Assembly (NCBI GenBank): GCA_038134485.1
Contig: JAYPVG010000004.1
Location: 62,001 to 126,000 of the forward strand
Length of the DNA stretch: 64,000 bases
Reading direction: 5' to 3'
Origin: NORP240 sp038134485
GTDB taxonomy: Bacteria; Pseudomonadota; Gammaproteobacteria; Pseudomonadales; Pseudohongiellaceae
Part shown: piece by piece, positions 16,864 to 25,975 of the stretch
How positions within the stretch are numbered: position 1 is the first letter of the stretch
How the letters are laid out: the number at the start of each line of letters is the position of its first letter
The notes under the pieces: model-generated
The model's input: the letters and a program-made list of their open reading frames with translations, nothing else
The model's database searches: none
What the model was told of the DNA's origin: nothing
Translations under genes and position numbers: made by a program

Positions 16864-18564
16864 ATGTCTGATACCAAGCCTGTCTACATTTCCTATGCCG
16901 GCCCCTCCCTGCTGGACACTCCCTTGTTGAACAAGGGCTCCGCCTTTTCCGCGGAGGAGCGCCTGGCTTTCAATCTGATCGGTCTGCTGCCTCCAGTGTT
17001 CGAAACAATCGAAGAGCAGACCGAGCGTTGTTATCACCAGTACTGCAGCTTTGCCGAGCCCATCAACAGGCATATCTACCTGCGCGCCGTACAGGACAAC
17101 AATGAAACCCTGTTTTACCGGCTGCTTTCCGATCACCTGGTGGAGATGCTGCCCATAATTTACACGCCTACCGTGGGGGATGCCTGCGAACACTTCTCCG
17201 ATATTTACCGTAGTGCGCGCGGCATTTTCGTGTCCTACGAAGAACGCGCCTACATGGACGACATCCTGCGCAGTGTCACCAAAGACAAGGTCAAAGTGGT
17301 AGTGGTAACAGATGGCGAGCGGGTCCTGGGCCTCGGTGACCAGGGCATCGGGGGCATGGGTATCGCGATCGGCAAACTGTCGCTGTACACAGCGTGCGGA
17401 GGAATCTCCCCCGCCTACACTCTCCCGGTCGTGCTGGACGTTGGAACCAACAATAAAACCTTGCTCGAAGACCCCATGTATATGGGCAGGCGGCATCCCC
17501 GGATAGGCAATGACGAGTACATTGCCTTTGTGGATCAGTTTATCGATGCGCTGCAAGAGCGTTGGCCGGGCGTGTTGATCCAGTTTGAAGACTTCGCGCA
17601 GCAAAATGCGATGCCGCTATTGCAGCGGCATCGAGATCGGGTATGTTGCTTCAACGATGATATCCAGGGTACAGCCGCTATCACGCTGGGTACATTAATT
17701 GCAGCCTGCAGGAAGAAACGACAGTCCCTCTCCGAACAGGTCTACGTTTTCGTCGGCGCGGGATCGGCCGGTTCCGGCATTGCTGAGCTCATAGTCACCG
17801 CGCTGGTTGCCGAAGGCCTCAGTGATGCTGAAGCACGGGCGCGCGTTTTCATGGTCGACAAGGAAGGCCTGCTGGTCGAAGGCATGACGGATCTTACGGA
17901 TTTCCAGCAGCGGCTTGCCCAACCACAGGGATTGATAGGGGGCTGGCAGCTTGGTCCGCATTCAATTTACCCCAACTTGCTGGAGGTGGTGGTTAATGCC
18001 GGCGCCAGTGTACTGATCGGCGCAGCGGGTATTCCCGGTTTGTTCACTGAAGAAGTGGTCAGCGCCATGTGCCGGGGTTGTTCCAGGCCAATTATATTCC
18101 CGCTTAGCAATCCCTCACGACAGGTGGAAGCCCATCCTGCGGACGTTATCAGGTGGAGCAAGGGCGAAGCCATCGTCGCTACCGGAAGCCCCTTCGACAA
18201 GGTCGAATATGCGGGCAAAAGCTTCGAAATATCACAGTGCAACAACAGTTATATCTTCCCGGGTATCGGACTGGGCGTCATTGCCAGCAAATCCAGTCGA
18301 GTGTGCGATGAGATGTTAATGGAGGCCAGTAAAACCCTTGCGCAGCTGACGCATCAAAGTGACGATCCTACCGATGGCATATTGCCTCCGCTGACAGAGC
18401 TGGCTGACATCAGCAAGAAAATTGCCTTTGCGGTAGGCAAGGTCGCTCAGCAGCAGGGCTATACTCTGGAGATGGCTGACGAGGAATTGCAGCTGGAGAT
18501 TGAGCGTAACTTCTGGACTCCTGCCTATCGACAATACCGACGAGTGGCCATGCGGGCGCGTTAG
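16864..18564 (+). CDS. maeA: NAD-dependent malic enzyme
   Basis: The 566-residue protein matches the length of E. coli MaeA (565). It oxidatively decarboxylates malate to pyruvate with NAD. Visible motifs are YTPTVGDACE (Tyr100, catalytic region), the malic signature VVVVTDGERVLGLGDQGIGGMG (about 135-156), the metal and substrate segment FEDFAQQNA...NDDIQGTAAITLG, and the nucleotide loop GAGSAGSGIA. The ATG at 16864 follows the stress gene by 96 bases. Malic enzyme supplies pyruvate during growth on C4 acids or amino acids. Confidence 0.95.
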   Translation: MSDTKPVYISYAGPSLLDTPLLNKGSAFSAEERLAFNLIGLLPPVFETIEEQTERCYHQYCSFAEPINRHIYLRAVQDNNETLFYRLLSDHLVEMLPIIYTPTVGDACEHFSDIYRSARGIFVSYEERAYMDDILRSVTKDKVKVVVVTDGERVLGLGDQGIGGMGIAIGKLSLYTACGGISPAYTLPVVLDVGTNNKTLLEDPMYMGRRHPRIGNDEYIAFVDQFIDALQERWPGVLIQFEDFAQQNAMPLLQRHRDRVCCFNDDIQGTAAITLGTLIAACRKKRQSLSEQVYVFVGAGSAGSGIAELIVTALVAEGLSDAEARARVFMVDKEGLLVEGMTDLTDFQQRLAQPQGLIGGWQLGPHSIYPNLLEVVVNAGASVLIGAAGIPGLFTEEVVSAMCRGCSRPIIFPLSNPSRQVEAHPADVIRWSKGEAIVATGSPFDKVEYAGKSFEISQCNNSYIFPGIGLGVIASKSSRVCDEMLMEASKTLAQLTHQSDDPTDGILPPLTELADISKKIAFAVGKVAQQQGYTLEMADEELQLEIERNFWTPAYRQYRRVAMRAR

Positions 18565-18598
18565 CCACGCAAGGCAGGGTAGTGCGGGGAACAGCTAA

Positions 18599-19621
18599 CT
18601 AGTCGCTGCCCTCGCGCCTCTCTGCCTCTCTCGCTCCGCGCAGGATATTCAACAACCCGTAATTGCCTTCCTGACAGGCGTATTCATAGAGCTGACCCGC
18701 CACTTTGGCCATGGGCAAGATCGCTGTAACCCTGTCAGTGAAAGTGGATGCATCTTCCAGGGTCCATTCGTAGTCCAGAGAATCGTAATCCGTTCGCGTG
18801 ATTCTCTCGGTCAAAAACTTGTCCTTGCCGGTTCCTGCATTGCGAAGGCTGGATGTCAGGAAGCTGAAATTCCTGGTTTCTATCACCAGAGTGTCACCAT
18901 CCCAGTATCCCCTTGAGTCACCGGTCCATAACTCCATGTCTTCCGGCAAAGGCGGTCTGCCATCCAGGGGCACAATTCGGGCGTTATGGATCATTTCCGA
19001 AATGATCACCACGTGGTCGCGGTTTTGCACTATCTGCAGATTGTTATTGTAGCGACTGGGGCGATAGGGAGGCATTTCATTCAGACCGACTATGCACCGC
19101 TCGGGTAACCCCCGGTCCTCGGGCCCATCTTTACCGATACCTCCGCTACCGGTCCTCACCGGCCTCGTGCCGTTGGCATCCTCAAGAAATCCGCTGCTCC
19201 CGCTGGGCGCGTCGGGCAGCACATCTGGCATACGCCCGTCGAGAGGATAAATAATCTGCGACGTGCGAACCGTATCGGCGATCGATGCCATTTCGTACCA
19301 GAAATGATCATACCCATAGACAAATCTTTCGCTGGTATCCGGGGCCCCACGATTGGCAAACTCTGCATCCGCCTCAACCACCGCGCCTGCGGCTGCGTCC
19401 GCAGCCAATCGCTGCTGTATTTCCCGAATTTCATCTGCGGAAAGAAACTCGCGGCTGCCAAACTGCGCCGGTCGCTCAAAGGGAATCTCGGTAGAAAAAT
19501 TCCACACCCCCTGCAGGTCGGGGTGACCCCATTCCGTCCGTAACGATTCGTCAGCGGCGATAGCGAGAGGCAACGTTGCCGAGATAAAGACCAGACACCC
19601 GAATTGCGAAAGATGATTCAT
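18599..19621 (-). CDS. Uncharacterised secreted protein of a family with DLQGVWNFST and EGNYGLLNIL motifs
   Basis: A 340-residue protein with a signal peptide (MNHLSQFGCLVFISATLPLAIAA, cleavage near AIAAD). The mature part starts with HPDLQGVWNFSTEIPFERP and ends with YACQEGNYGLLNILRGARE. Both motifs recur in a large, mostly unnamed family of secreted proteins in proteobacteria and acidobacteria that I recall but cannot name. The central part has a RGLPERCI segment with one cysteine and a later YWDGDTLVIETRNFS segment, which looks like beta structure. No enzyme motif is certain. It converges with the malic enzyme gene over a 34-base gap. Confidence 0.65.
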   Translation of the reverse strand: MNHLSQFGCLVFISATLPLAIAADESLRTEWGHPDLQGVWNFSTEIPFERPAQFGSREFLSADEIREIQQRLAADAAAGAVVEADAEFANRGAPDTSERFVYGYDHFWYEMASIADTVRTSQIIYPLDGRMPDVLPDAPSGSSGFLEDANGTRPVRTGSGGIGKDGPEDRGLPERCIVGLNEMPPYRPSRYNNNLQIVQNRDHVVIISEMIHNARIVPLDGRPPLPEDMELWTGDSRGYWDGDTLVIETRNFSFLTSSLRNAGTGKDKFLTERITRTDYDSLDYEWTLEDASTFTDRVTAILPMAKVAGQLYEYACQEGNYGLLNILRGAREAERREGSD

Positions 19622-19720
19622 AACTGCGACCGCTATTAATGAGGATGGCGTACTTTACTTAATTCGCCCTTGACTTGCCATAATCCAAACCGAGTTTGCC
19701 TCGCTGGTTCGAAAAACTTC

Positions 19721-20560
19721 CTAGCTGACCACCCAGTTCACAATAGCTGGCAACCAGGCTACTGTCGTAAAGGTCCAGGTGGAAAAGATCAGGATTACAC
19801 ATGCGGTAAGCACTGCGCCCGTCGCCACCATACGCAGACTATCGCTGGTCCCGTTGTTACGGGCGCGAATCATGAGTTCAACGATGATCAGGTTCGGTAT
19901 GTAAAAGAAAAATGCCATAATCCTGTCGAACCACCCATCGAACCCGTCCGTATGCCCGACCCAGTCCGCAAGCGCAAGCCACAGTCCATAATCCATTCGA
20001 TATAGCCAGGATCCAATAGCCAGCGCGTACAGGCGCCAGGCCCAGGCCTGATGATCCGAGAAGTTTTTTGCTAGCGCAAAGCGGATCGTTTGCATGGCAG
20101 CCAGCAGCATCAGTACACCGTAAAGGCCAAAACCGATGTCCATGACCGTGCCGCCAACGGTTCCCCTCAGCGCAATGAAAGCGAGGCCACCGATAGCAGC
20201 AAGCATCGAGACTGACACATAGATTCTTCCGGTGACCCGATGAAATGTCGGATACTTACTGCGTAGACCTGCAAGTAACTGCAAACCCCCCAGTAAAAGG
20301 ATTATGCCGCCCGCTGCAAAATGCAATCCTATCCCCAGCGACGCGGCCGATGCGCCGGGCTGGTAGATGTCAGGTAAAACGTTGTTCCAGCGTTGCAGGT
20401 CACCGTCAAACCAGGCGCTCGCATAGTTGGCCAGAATATAGAGACCGAAAATGCCCGAGCTTAGCCAGACTATTCCCAGCAGGGCACGATTGGCATTACG
20501 ATGCACCTGCTCCATAACACCTGCAGGTGACGACAGAGCATTTTGTTGGCGGCTAATCAC
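19721..20560 (-). CDS. DUF2306 membrane protein
   Basis: A 279-residue protein with about seven hydrophobic segments. The segment HFAAGGIILLLGGLQLLAGLRSKYPTFHRVTGRIYV (about residues 80-115), with conserved histidines and the HR..GRIY motif, is typical of DUF2306 proteins. A second region near NFSDHQAWAWRLYALAIGSWLYR has the helix and His/Arg pattern also seen in this family. The role is unknown; the conserved histidines in membrane helices would fit haem binding, but that is only inference. It is divergent from the LysE-type gene with a 41-base gap between starts. Confidence 0.7.
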   Translation of the reverse strand: MISRQQNALSSPAGVMEQVHRNANRALLGIVWLSSGIFGLYILANYASAWFDGDLQRWNNVLPDIYQPGASAASLGIGLHFAAGGIILLLGGLQLLAGLRSKYPTFHRVTGRIYVSVSMLAAIGGLAFIALRGTVGGTVMDIGFGLYGVLMLLAAMQTIRFALAKNFSDHQAWAWRLYALAIGSWLYRMDYGLWLALADWVGHTDGFDGWFDRIMAFFFYIPNLIIVELMIRARNNGTSDSLRMVATGAVLTACVILIFSTWTFTTVAWLPAIVNWVVS

Positions 20561-20601
20561 GAATCATCTCCGCTCGCATCGCGAACACACTGTGAAGCAT
20601 T

Positions 20602-21231
20602 ATGAATCCTGAATTACTAATAAGCCTTGCGACCTTTTCTCTGGTGTCTTCAATCACCCCGGGCCCCAATAATCTCATGTTGATGGCATCGGGCGCCAAT
20701 TTTGGTGTGCTGCGCTCAATACCTCACCTGTCGGGGGTAGCTATCGGGTTTGTCATTATGACATTGATCGTGGGCGCGGGACTGGCTCAGGTTTTTGATC
20801 GCTACCCGGTCAGTTACAACCTTTTGAAAGTGATCAGCATCGTCTATTTGCTGTTCCTTGCCTGGAAAATAGCCAACGCGGCGCCGGTCAAAATTGGAGG
20901 CCTTGCCGAGCAGTCCGACCAGACCCAAACCACCCGTGGCAAAGGGATACCCATTAGTTTTCTGCAGGCGGTCTTGTTCCAATGGGTCAATCCCAAAGCC
21001 TGGGCCATGGCCCTGACCGCGCTGAGCGTCTATAACCCATCTCGAAGCCTGACTGGAGTAGTTCTGGTCGCCACAGTGTTCGGCCTTATCAATCTGCCCT
21101 GCGTCAGCAGCTGGCTGATTCTGGGTCAGCAAATCAGCCGCCTGCTCCACAACAATCAGCGATTGCGGTTGTTTAACTGGACGATGGCGTTATTGCTGGT
21201 GCTTTCATTGTTGCCGGTCCTGTCACTATGA
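20602..21231 (+). CDS. LysE/RhtB-family exporter
   Basis: A 209-residue protein with five to six membrane segments and the family signature SSITPGPNNLMLMASGANFG at residues 16-35, typical of LysE/RhtB amino-acid exporters. The segment QWVNPKAWAMALTALS (about 127-142) is also characteristic. It exports amino acids or related small molecules; the substrate is not evident. It ends 47 bases before the convergent TonB receptor gene, with only a weak hairpin between (CGCC...GGCG near 21238-21250). Confidence 0.85.
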   Translation: MNPELLISLATFSLVSSITPGPNNLMLMASGANFGVLRSIPHLSGVAIGFVIMTLIVGAGLAQVFDRYPVSYNLLKVISIVYLLFLAWKIANAAPVKIGGLAEQSDQTQTTRGKGIPISFLQAVLFQWVNPKAWAMALTALSVYNPSRSLTGVVLVATVFGLINLPCVSSWLILGQQISRLLHNNQRLRLFNWTMALLLVLSLLPVLSL

Positions 21232-21278
21232 TGCGCTCGCCTATAGGGCGAATGCTTTATCAGGTTAAGGCGCGGAAA

Positions 21279-23375
21279 TTAGAAACGAAACCGCAATCCC
21301 AGACGAACGGCGCGGGGGATTGTGGCGCGGCTCATGAAGCAATTGGTACTCTCGCAGTCAATCTCTTCGGAGCTTATTCCCATCGGGTCGAAACCCTCGA
21401 CATAGGCGGGGTAATAATAAACGATTTCCTTGCCGTCGGTATCAAACAGATTGATTACCTCCAGGAATAGCGTGAGTGAATCCCAGTGATAGGCGCCTCG
21501 CAGGTTAGCGGTAGTGAGGGACTCGCCACGCCGCATGTTTGCGGCATCCAGCGCATAGGGTCCCAGGTAGCGAACCCGCAGGCTGGCGTCCCAGTTGGAG
21601 CGGGTAAATGACAGTCCCAGTTGCGCGGCTTCCTCCACCGCCTGCTCGACATAATCGCCCTCGGGATTATTGGTGTAGCGGGCATCGCTCGAGTTATAGG
21701 AGGCATCCAGGGCAAACCATCCGACCGGTCGCCAGAATGCGGTAAGCTCATAACCATCGCGCTCGGAGCTACCCTTGGGTTCGACCGAGTTCGAGTCGCC
21801 CACGAAGATAAGTTCACTGTCCTGATCGAGCCACCAGTATGCGCTGGTAAACTTGAAGTCCCCCAGGTTCAATCGACCCCCGAATTCATATCCCGTACCG
21901 GCGGACAGACCCGGCACTGGATCGACGGTATTCACCACTCCGCGACCATCGTTTGAATGGAAGCCCTGGCCCCAATTGTAATAAAGCTCGAGATTATCAA
22001 GAGGCGCATACGCCAGTCCCAGCTTTGGCGAAAACTCGTTATCTGACTTACGTCCCGAGGCACTGTATTGGTTAAGTGCCCTGACCTCAAAGTCGTAGTA
22101 ATCATAGCGCAGCCCGGCGTTCACCCGCATTTCGTCGCTCGCATACCAGGTAGCATCGATGAAGGGACCTGCCGAGAATTCTTTTATCTCATTGGCTGCT
22201 ATTTCACCTGTATATCTGCCCCGTTCAAACGCCTCAACGCCAATACGGTCGCCATCGTCAAAGCGGAAGTCGGCCCCTGCCAAAATGGTGTAACCTTTCC
22301 CTTCAATCAGCGACATGTCGGCCCTGCCGCCTGCTATCCAGCGCTTGTCGAACTGGTTGATCTGAGCGTCATAGGTTGGATTGGAAGACATGGTCCAATC
22401 ATAATACTGGGCGTACAAATTGGCGCCCCAGCCTGCGCCAGTAAAATCCGCAGAAGCGATCCAGCGATCCGTCTCACCCTCTGCGGTGGGATCGAGGCTA
22501 CAAAACGCGTCGGCACAAACCGGAGTGCCAATTGCTCTCTCTGGTATCTGCTCCGTTGGTTGCCAATCCGCCAGGTAGGCAGAAAGCGAAAACGCTGCCT
22601 CTCCAAAACTGGTTGGAGTAAGATACTTCCCCCATAAAGACAGGTGATTCAACGCTTCTTCCTGGTCCCAGGGCCCATCATAATTTTTCAATTCGCCGAT
22701 CACTGTCAGGGTGCCGTCGCTGACTTGCTGACTGCTGCCGGCTACGAAGCGCTGCCACCCATTCTCGCCAGCTTCTCCTGAGAGGAAGGGACGCTCCAGT
22801 CGATCGACGGTGCTGATGAATGAGGCACCGGCCAGAGAAAAATCACCCAGATCGGCGTAGTAGGGACCCTTGCGGAAATCAATGCCCTCGACCGTCTCCG
22901 GGATAATGCCGTTCACGTCGAGATAGCCCTGGCCATGACCGTGAGTACGCATATTCAGTGGCACACCGTCCAGGTGCACCGAATAGTCAGTACCATGATC
23001 GAGATTAAAGCCCCGCAGGAAATATTGATTGGCCTTACCACTTCCCGAGTGTTGAACGGCCACCATCCCGGGCATCGATTCCAGCAATTCTGCGGTTTTA
23101 ACCAGAGGACGAATGAGCAGGTCCGCACCGCCGACGTAGCCCACACTGGCAGAGAGCGCCTCCCCTACCAGGTCGGTATCGCGCCCAAACACCACGATCT
23201 CTTCAATTTCCTCGCTGCCTTGAGCCAGCGCCTGCGGACTCGCGGCGAGCAGACTGAGTATGCATGAAATAACCGGCAGTCGATGCATGCGGAAAGATGC
23301 CCACCACCGCGCTTGCAGCTCGAAATACCTTCGAGATCGCAGCTTTCCTGCCTCACTCATTAGCGCTGGTTGCAT
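21279..23375 (-). CDS. TonB-dependent outer-membrane receptor
   Basis: The 698-residue protein has a signal peptide with a long basic n-region; the hydrophobic core and AQG cleavage site follow an internal Met30 (MHRLPVISC..., start at 23288), which is a possible alternative start. A TonB-box-like EEIVVFGR comes next, then a plug domain with the RGFNLDHGTDYSVHLDGVPLN segment and a His-rich THGHGQGYLD motif. The rest is a beta barrel ending in the aromatic LGLRFRF. It takes up a scarce ligand across the outer membrane using TonB energy. The His-rich plug loop could bind a metal or metal complex, but this is inference. No TonB or ExbB gene is close; a lone ExbD lies about 15 kb away. Confidence 0.88.
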   Translation of the reverse strand: MQPALMSEAGKLRSRRYFELQARWWASFRMHRLPVISCILSLLAASPQALAQGSEEIEEIVVFGRDTDLVGEALSASVGYVGGADLLIRPLVKTAELLESMPGMVAVQHSGSGKANQYFLRGFNLDHGTDYSVHLDGVPLNMRTHGHGQGYLDVNGIIPETVEGIDFRKGPYYADLGDFSLAGASFISTVDRLERPFLSGEAGENGWQRFVAGSSQQVSDGTLTVIGELKNYDGPWDQEEALNHLSLWGKYLTPTSFGEAAFSLSAYLADWQPTEQIPERAIGTPVCADAFCSLDPTAEGETDRWIASADFTGAGWGANLYAQYYDWTMSSNPTYDAQINQFDKRWIAGGRADMSLIEGKGYTILAGADFRFDDGDRIGVEAFERGRYTGEIAANEIKEFSAGPFIDATWYASDEMRVNAGLRYDYYDFEVRALNQYSASGRKSDNEFSPKLGLAYAPLDNLELYYNWGQGFHSNDGRGVVNTVDPVPGLSAGTGYEFGGRLNLGDFKFTSAYWWLDQDSELIFVGDSNSVEPKGSSERDGYELTAFWRPVGWFALDASYNSSDARYTNNPEGDYVEQAVEEAAQLGLSFTRSNWDASLRVRYLGPYALDAANMRRGESLTTANLRGAYHWDSLTLFLEVINLFDTDGKEIVYYYPAYVEGFDPMGISSEEIDCESTNCFMSRATIPRAVRLGLRFRF

Positions 23376-23442
23376 ATCGATGTTCCCGCGAGATAGACCT
23401 GCTTAGGCACTCTACGCAAGCCCGGGGAAAAAATATGCAAAA

Positions 23443-23462
23443 TAACCGTTAAATAACGGTTA
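23443..23462. promoter_or_regulatory. Candidate operator palindrome upstream of the TonB receptor
   Basis: A perfect inverted repeat of two nine-base arms (TAACCGTTA and TAACGGTTA) separated by two A. It lies about 70 bases upstream of the receptor start at 23375, next to an A/T-rich stretch that could hold the -10 region. The size and symmetry fit a dimeric repressor or activator site, for example one responding to the imported ligand. No regulator gene is adjacent. Confidence 0.45.
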
Positions 23463-23509
23463 ACAACACGGTAGAAGAGGACCCTGACGGGCGCCTCCCG
23501 GCCAGCACT

Positions 23510-23529
23510 GCGTCTGCTTTCGCAGACGC
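23510..23529 (-). terminator. Stable hairpin after the cyclase gene
   Basis: An eight-pair perfect stem (GCGTCTGC against GCAGACGC, four-base loop), extended outward by CCCGG...CCGGG with one mismatch. It starts about 30 bases after the stop of the cyclase-family gene at 23561. There is no T-tract, so it could be a terminator helped by Rho, a 3'-end protecting structure, or part of the receptor leader. Confidence 0.4.
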
Positions 23530-23560
23530 CACTGACCGGGCTTTCCGGCGCGGACCCGCC

Positions 23561-24616
23561 TTAGAAAGTAGCGTGAGCGTTAAAGGGACTCGCTGTCCCC
23601 CCCGGCACCGGATTTATCTGGATGGAGGTCATGAACTCCCAGCGCTGCAGGCGTCGGGCCACTTCAGCGACTTCCTTGAGATAACCGTTGTCGACGATCG
23701 GCAGGCCAATATTCACCTGAGTAAGTTGATGGATGGGCCTGTTTATTCCCTGCACTCCGGAGGGCTGAACATCGTTCACCGCATCACCGACCAAGATGGC
23801 GACATCCCGCTCTCTCAGCCAGGGCAGCACGGAAGCGTGGAGCCCGGCTCCGCCCTGACCGTATCGCCAGGGCCCCTCGGCATCGCGCTTTGCCCAGCGC
23901 CCCGTGCGAACGAACAGGGCATCACCGCTACCGATCGTGATGCCGGCAAATTCCTCCCAGGCTTCGAGATCTTCAACGTAAATAGGCGTGCTGGGATCCA
24001 GCCAGTCGACGCCTCGCAAGAGCGGCAAATCGACCAGCACGCCGCGAGTCACGTAAGACGTGCCCATCCTGTCAATGGCCAGATCTTCACAACCATCGGC
24101 GGTCAGATTCTGTGGATAGCCATTGAAAATCACGTACTCGCCATTGATCTCGCTGCGGTAGTGGCAGAGCGCGTCGAGATGCGACAGCATGCCGTCATGC
24201 AACGAAAAGGAAATCTCATCCAGAGCAAAAGTTGGCTCGCCGGTTTCCGGGTCGAGACGGCTCATACGATGATCGGTTTCGCCAAATGTCTGGCTGTCGA
24301 TTGATTGCTCGAGGGTAACAAAATGCTGCAGCGTGACTGTGATACCTTCGGTGACCAGCCCTGCGGCCTCGCGGGTCTTCGCGGGCGTGATCAGATTAAG
24401 AGTGCCACGCTGGTCATCGGTACCCCAACGTCCCCAATTGGAAAGTTCCCTTTCCCAGCGAGCAAGGGTCTCCAGATCCACTCTAACCGCAGGGTCCTGG
24501 GTCGAGGGATGAATCTGAAATTCCTGGGCTAAATAGTCTGGCGCCAGCACAGCGGCAATAGCCAGAGCCATGGCCTGCAGGGTGTGTTTTGCAGATCTAC
24601 CGGGAAACATCTTCAT
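23561..24616 (-). CDS. Secreted cyclase-family (kynurenine formamidase-like) hydrolase
   Basis: A 351-residue protein with a signal peptide (MKMFPGRSAKHTLQAMALAIAAV, cleavage near YLAQ). It carries the metal-binding motif of the cyclase family, HDGMLSHLDALCH at residues 140-152, the variant of HxGTHxDxPxH used by metal-dependent formamidases and related amide or lactone hydrolases. The segment ARWERELSNWGRWGTDDQRGTLNLIT is also characteristic. The substrate is unknown. I chose the ATG at 24616 because GGGAG lies eight bases upstream; a TTG at 24631 overlaps that site. It could share a role with the neighbouring exported lactonase and TonB receptor. Confidence 0.82.
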   Translation of the reverse strand: MKMFPGRSAKHTLQAMALAIAAVLAPDYLAQEFQIHPSTQDPAVRVDLETLARWERELSNWGRWGTDDQRGTLNLITPAKTREAAGLVTEGITVTLQHFVTLEQSIDSQTFGETDHRMSRLDPETGEPTFALDEISFSLHDGMLSHLDALCHYRSEINGEYVIFNGYPQNLTADGCEDLAIDRMGTSYVTRGVLVDLPLLRGVDWLDPSTPIYVEDLEAWEEFAGITIGSGDALFVRTGRWAKRDAEGPWRYGQGGAGLHASVLPWLRERDVAILVGDAVNDVQPSGVQGINRPIHQLTQVNIGLPIVDNGYLKEVAEVARRLQRWEFMTSIQINPVPGGTASPFNAHATF

Positions 24617-24713
24617 CTTTGTCACTCCCAAAAAAATTATAAATATTCAAGGTTAGGCACCGCATTTTCGGCTGTCTTCCTTTTTAAACCCAACGGTAAA
24701 AAACACGCGGCGA

Positions 24714-25736
24714 TCATGGAATCAATCCGCTCGTGCTGAGCCTGATGCGATATAAACCGGTCCTGGCCGTCATGTAGAGCGTACTGCCGTCGTCGCCCCA
24801 TGCCACGTTGGCCGGCACTTCGTCGGGCTTGATGGTTCCCAGATGACGTCCATCGGAACTAAACACCCAGACTCCACCCGGACCTGTGGCAAAGAGATTG
24901 CCGTCAACGTCGACCTTCAGTCCGTCCGTGGCTCCGATCTCGTCCTGATCATTAACGTCGTAAAAAACACGGCCGGGTCCAAGCCTGCCGTCTGCGAGCA
25001 CGTCATAGGCATACCAGACCTTGTTACTGGCATCGGAGTTGGCGACATACAGGGTTCTTTCATCGGGCGAAAAGGCCAATCCATTCGGCCGCGTCTGCCC
25101 CCTTTCCAGCAGCTCCAGTTCGCCTTCAGGGCTCAGGCGATAAATTCCGTTGTAATCCAGCTCTCGCGCCGGGTCTTCCTCCAACCCCGCCAGCCCATAA
25201 GGCGGATCGGTAAAATAGAGCCAGCCGTCCGACTTCCAGGCCGAATCATTAGGGCTGTTGAGCCGACGCCCCTGGTAACTGTCAGCCAGCACAGTCATAG
25301 AGCCATCGCGCTCGCGTCGCGATACGCGACGATTACCATGCTCCATGAGCACCAGCCGACCTGCCGAGTCGATATTCAGGCCATTGGAACCAACAGACGT
25401 TGTGTCACTCTCACCTTCGAACACCGGTTGCATAAAAGTCCTGACGCCACCGTCCTCGGTCCAGATATGCACCGCATTACTGCGCAGGTCGCTGAACATC
25501 AGATGATCGGGTCCACGGTGCCAGACCGGACCCTCGGTAAATGCAAATCCATCCGCCAGCTTTTCGATTCGGGCATCCGCGGGAATCAATGCGTCAATTG
25601 CCCGATCCACACGCAAAATGCTGCCGTCTCCAGCCTCTTGAGGCAAAGCGGATTGGGCAGGGGCCGGTACTGAAAACGACACCATGACAACCGTCATTGC
25701 CACAGCGGATACACTCAGAAATATTCTATTGGTCAT
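24714..25736 (-). CDS. Secreted SMP-30/gluconolactonase-family protein
   Basis: A 340-residue protein with a signal peptide (MTNRIFLSVSAVAMTV..., cleavage near APAQS) and a six-bladed propeller. Metal-site landmarks of the SMP-30/gluconolactonase/LRE family are present: FTEGPVW with Glu68, NSPNDSAWKSDG, RPNGLAFSPDERTLYVANS and the ATDGLKVDVDGN segment. Such enzymes hydrolyse sugar or other lactones using a divalent metal. The ATG at 25736 has GAGGTAGAGG upstream; an earlier in-frame start at 25775 lies before that site. It is 98 bases upstream of the cyclase gene and may be cotranscribed with it. Confidence 0.85.
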   Translation of the reverse strand: MTNRIFLSVSAVAMTVVMVSFSVPAPAQSALPQEAGDGSILRVDRAIDALIPADARIEKLADGFAFTEGPVWHRGPDHLMFSDLRSNAVHIWTEDGGVRTFMQPVFEGESDTTSVGSNGLNIDSAGRLVLMEHGNRRVSRRERDGSMTVLADSYQGRRLNSPNDSAWKSDGWLYFTDPPYGLAGLEEDPARELDYNGIYRLSPEGELELLERGQTRPNGLAFSPDERTLYVANSDASNKVWYAYDVLADGRLGPGRVFYDVNDQDEIGATDGLKVDVDGNLFATGPGGVWVFSSDGRHLGTIKPDEVPANVAWGDDGSTLYMTARTGLYRIRLSTSGLIP

Positions 25737-25975
25737 AAGAACCTCTACCTCCCTTTCCCCGAAGCGTCTCATCACGCTTGCCCTGTAAATGCCGACAGTT
25801 TACGCGGATATTTCAGCGGGGACAGTATATTTTTCCGATCCGAATCCAGATGAGAGACCATTTGTAATAACGCTGACAAGCGCGGCAGCAGGCAAAGCCG
25901 GATAACAGTACCGCTGTTTGCGGAAACAACAATTGGCCGTGATGAACCCGAGCGCGTAAACTTAAGGTCACCCTA

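Noticed and set aside
21237..21250. Small CGCC/GGCG hairpin between the LysE-type gene and the TonB receptor
   Set aside because: Only four to five pairs with no T-rich tail.
23500..23540. Possible cobalamin-riboswitch-like GCCACTG box
   Set aside because: The match is on the plus strand, while the TonB receptor is on the minus strand, and the surrounding conserved core is missing.
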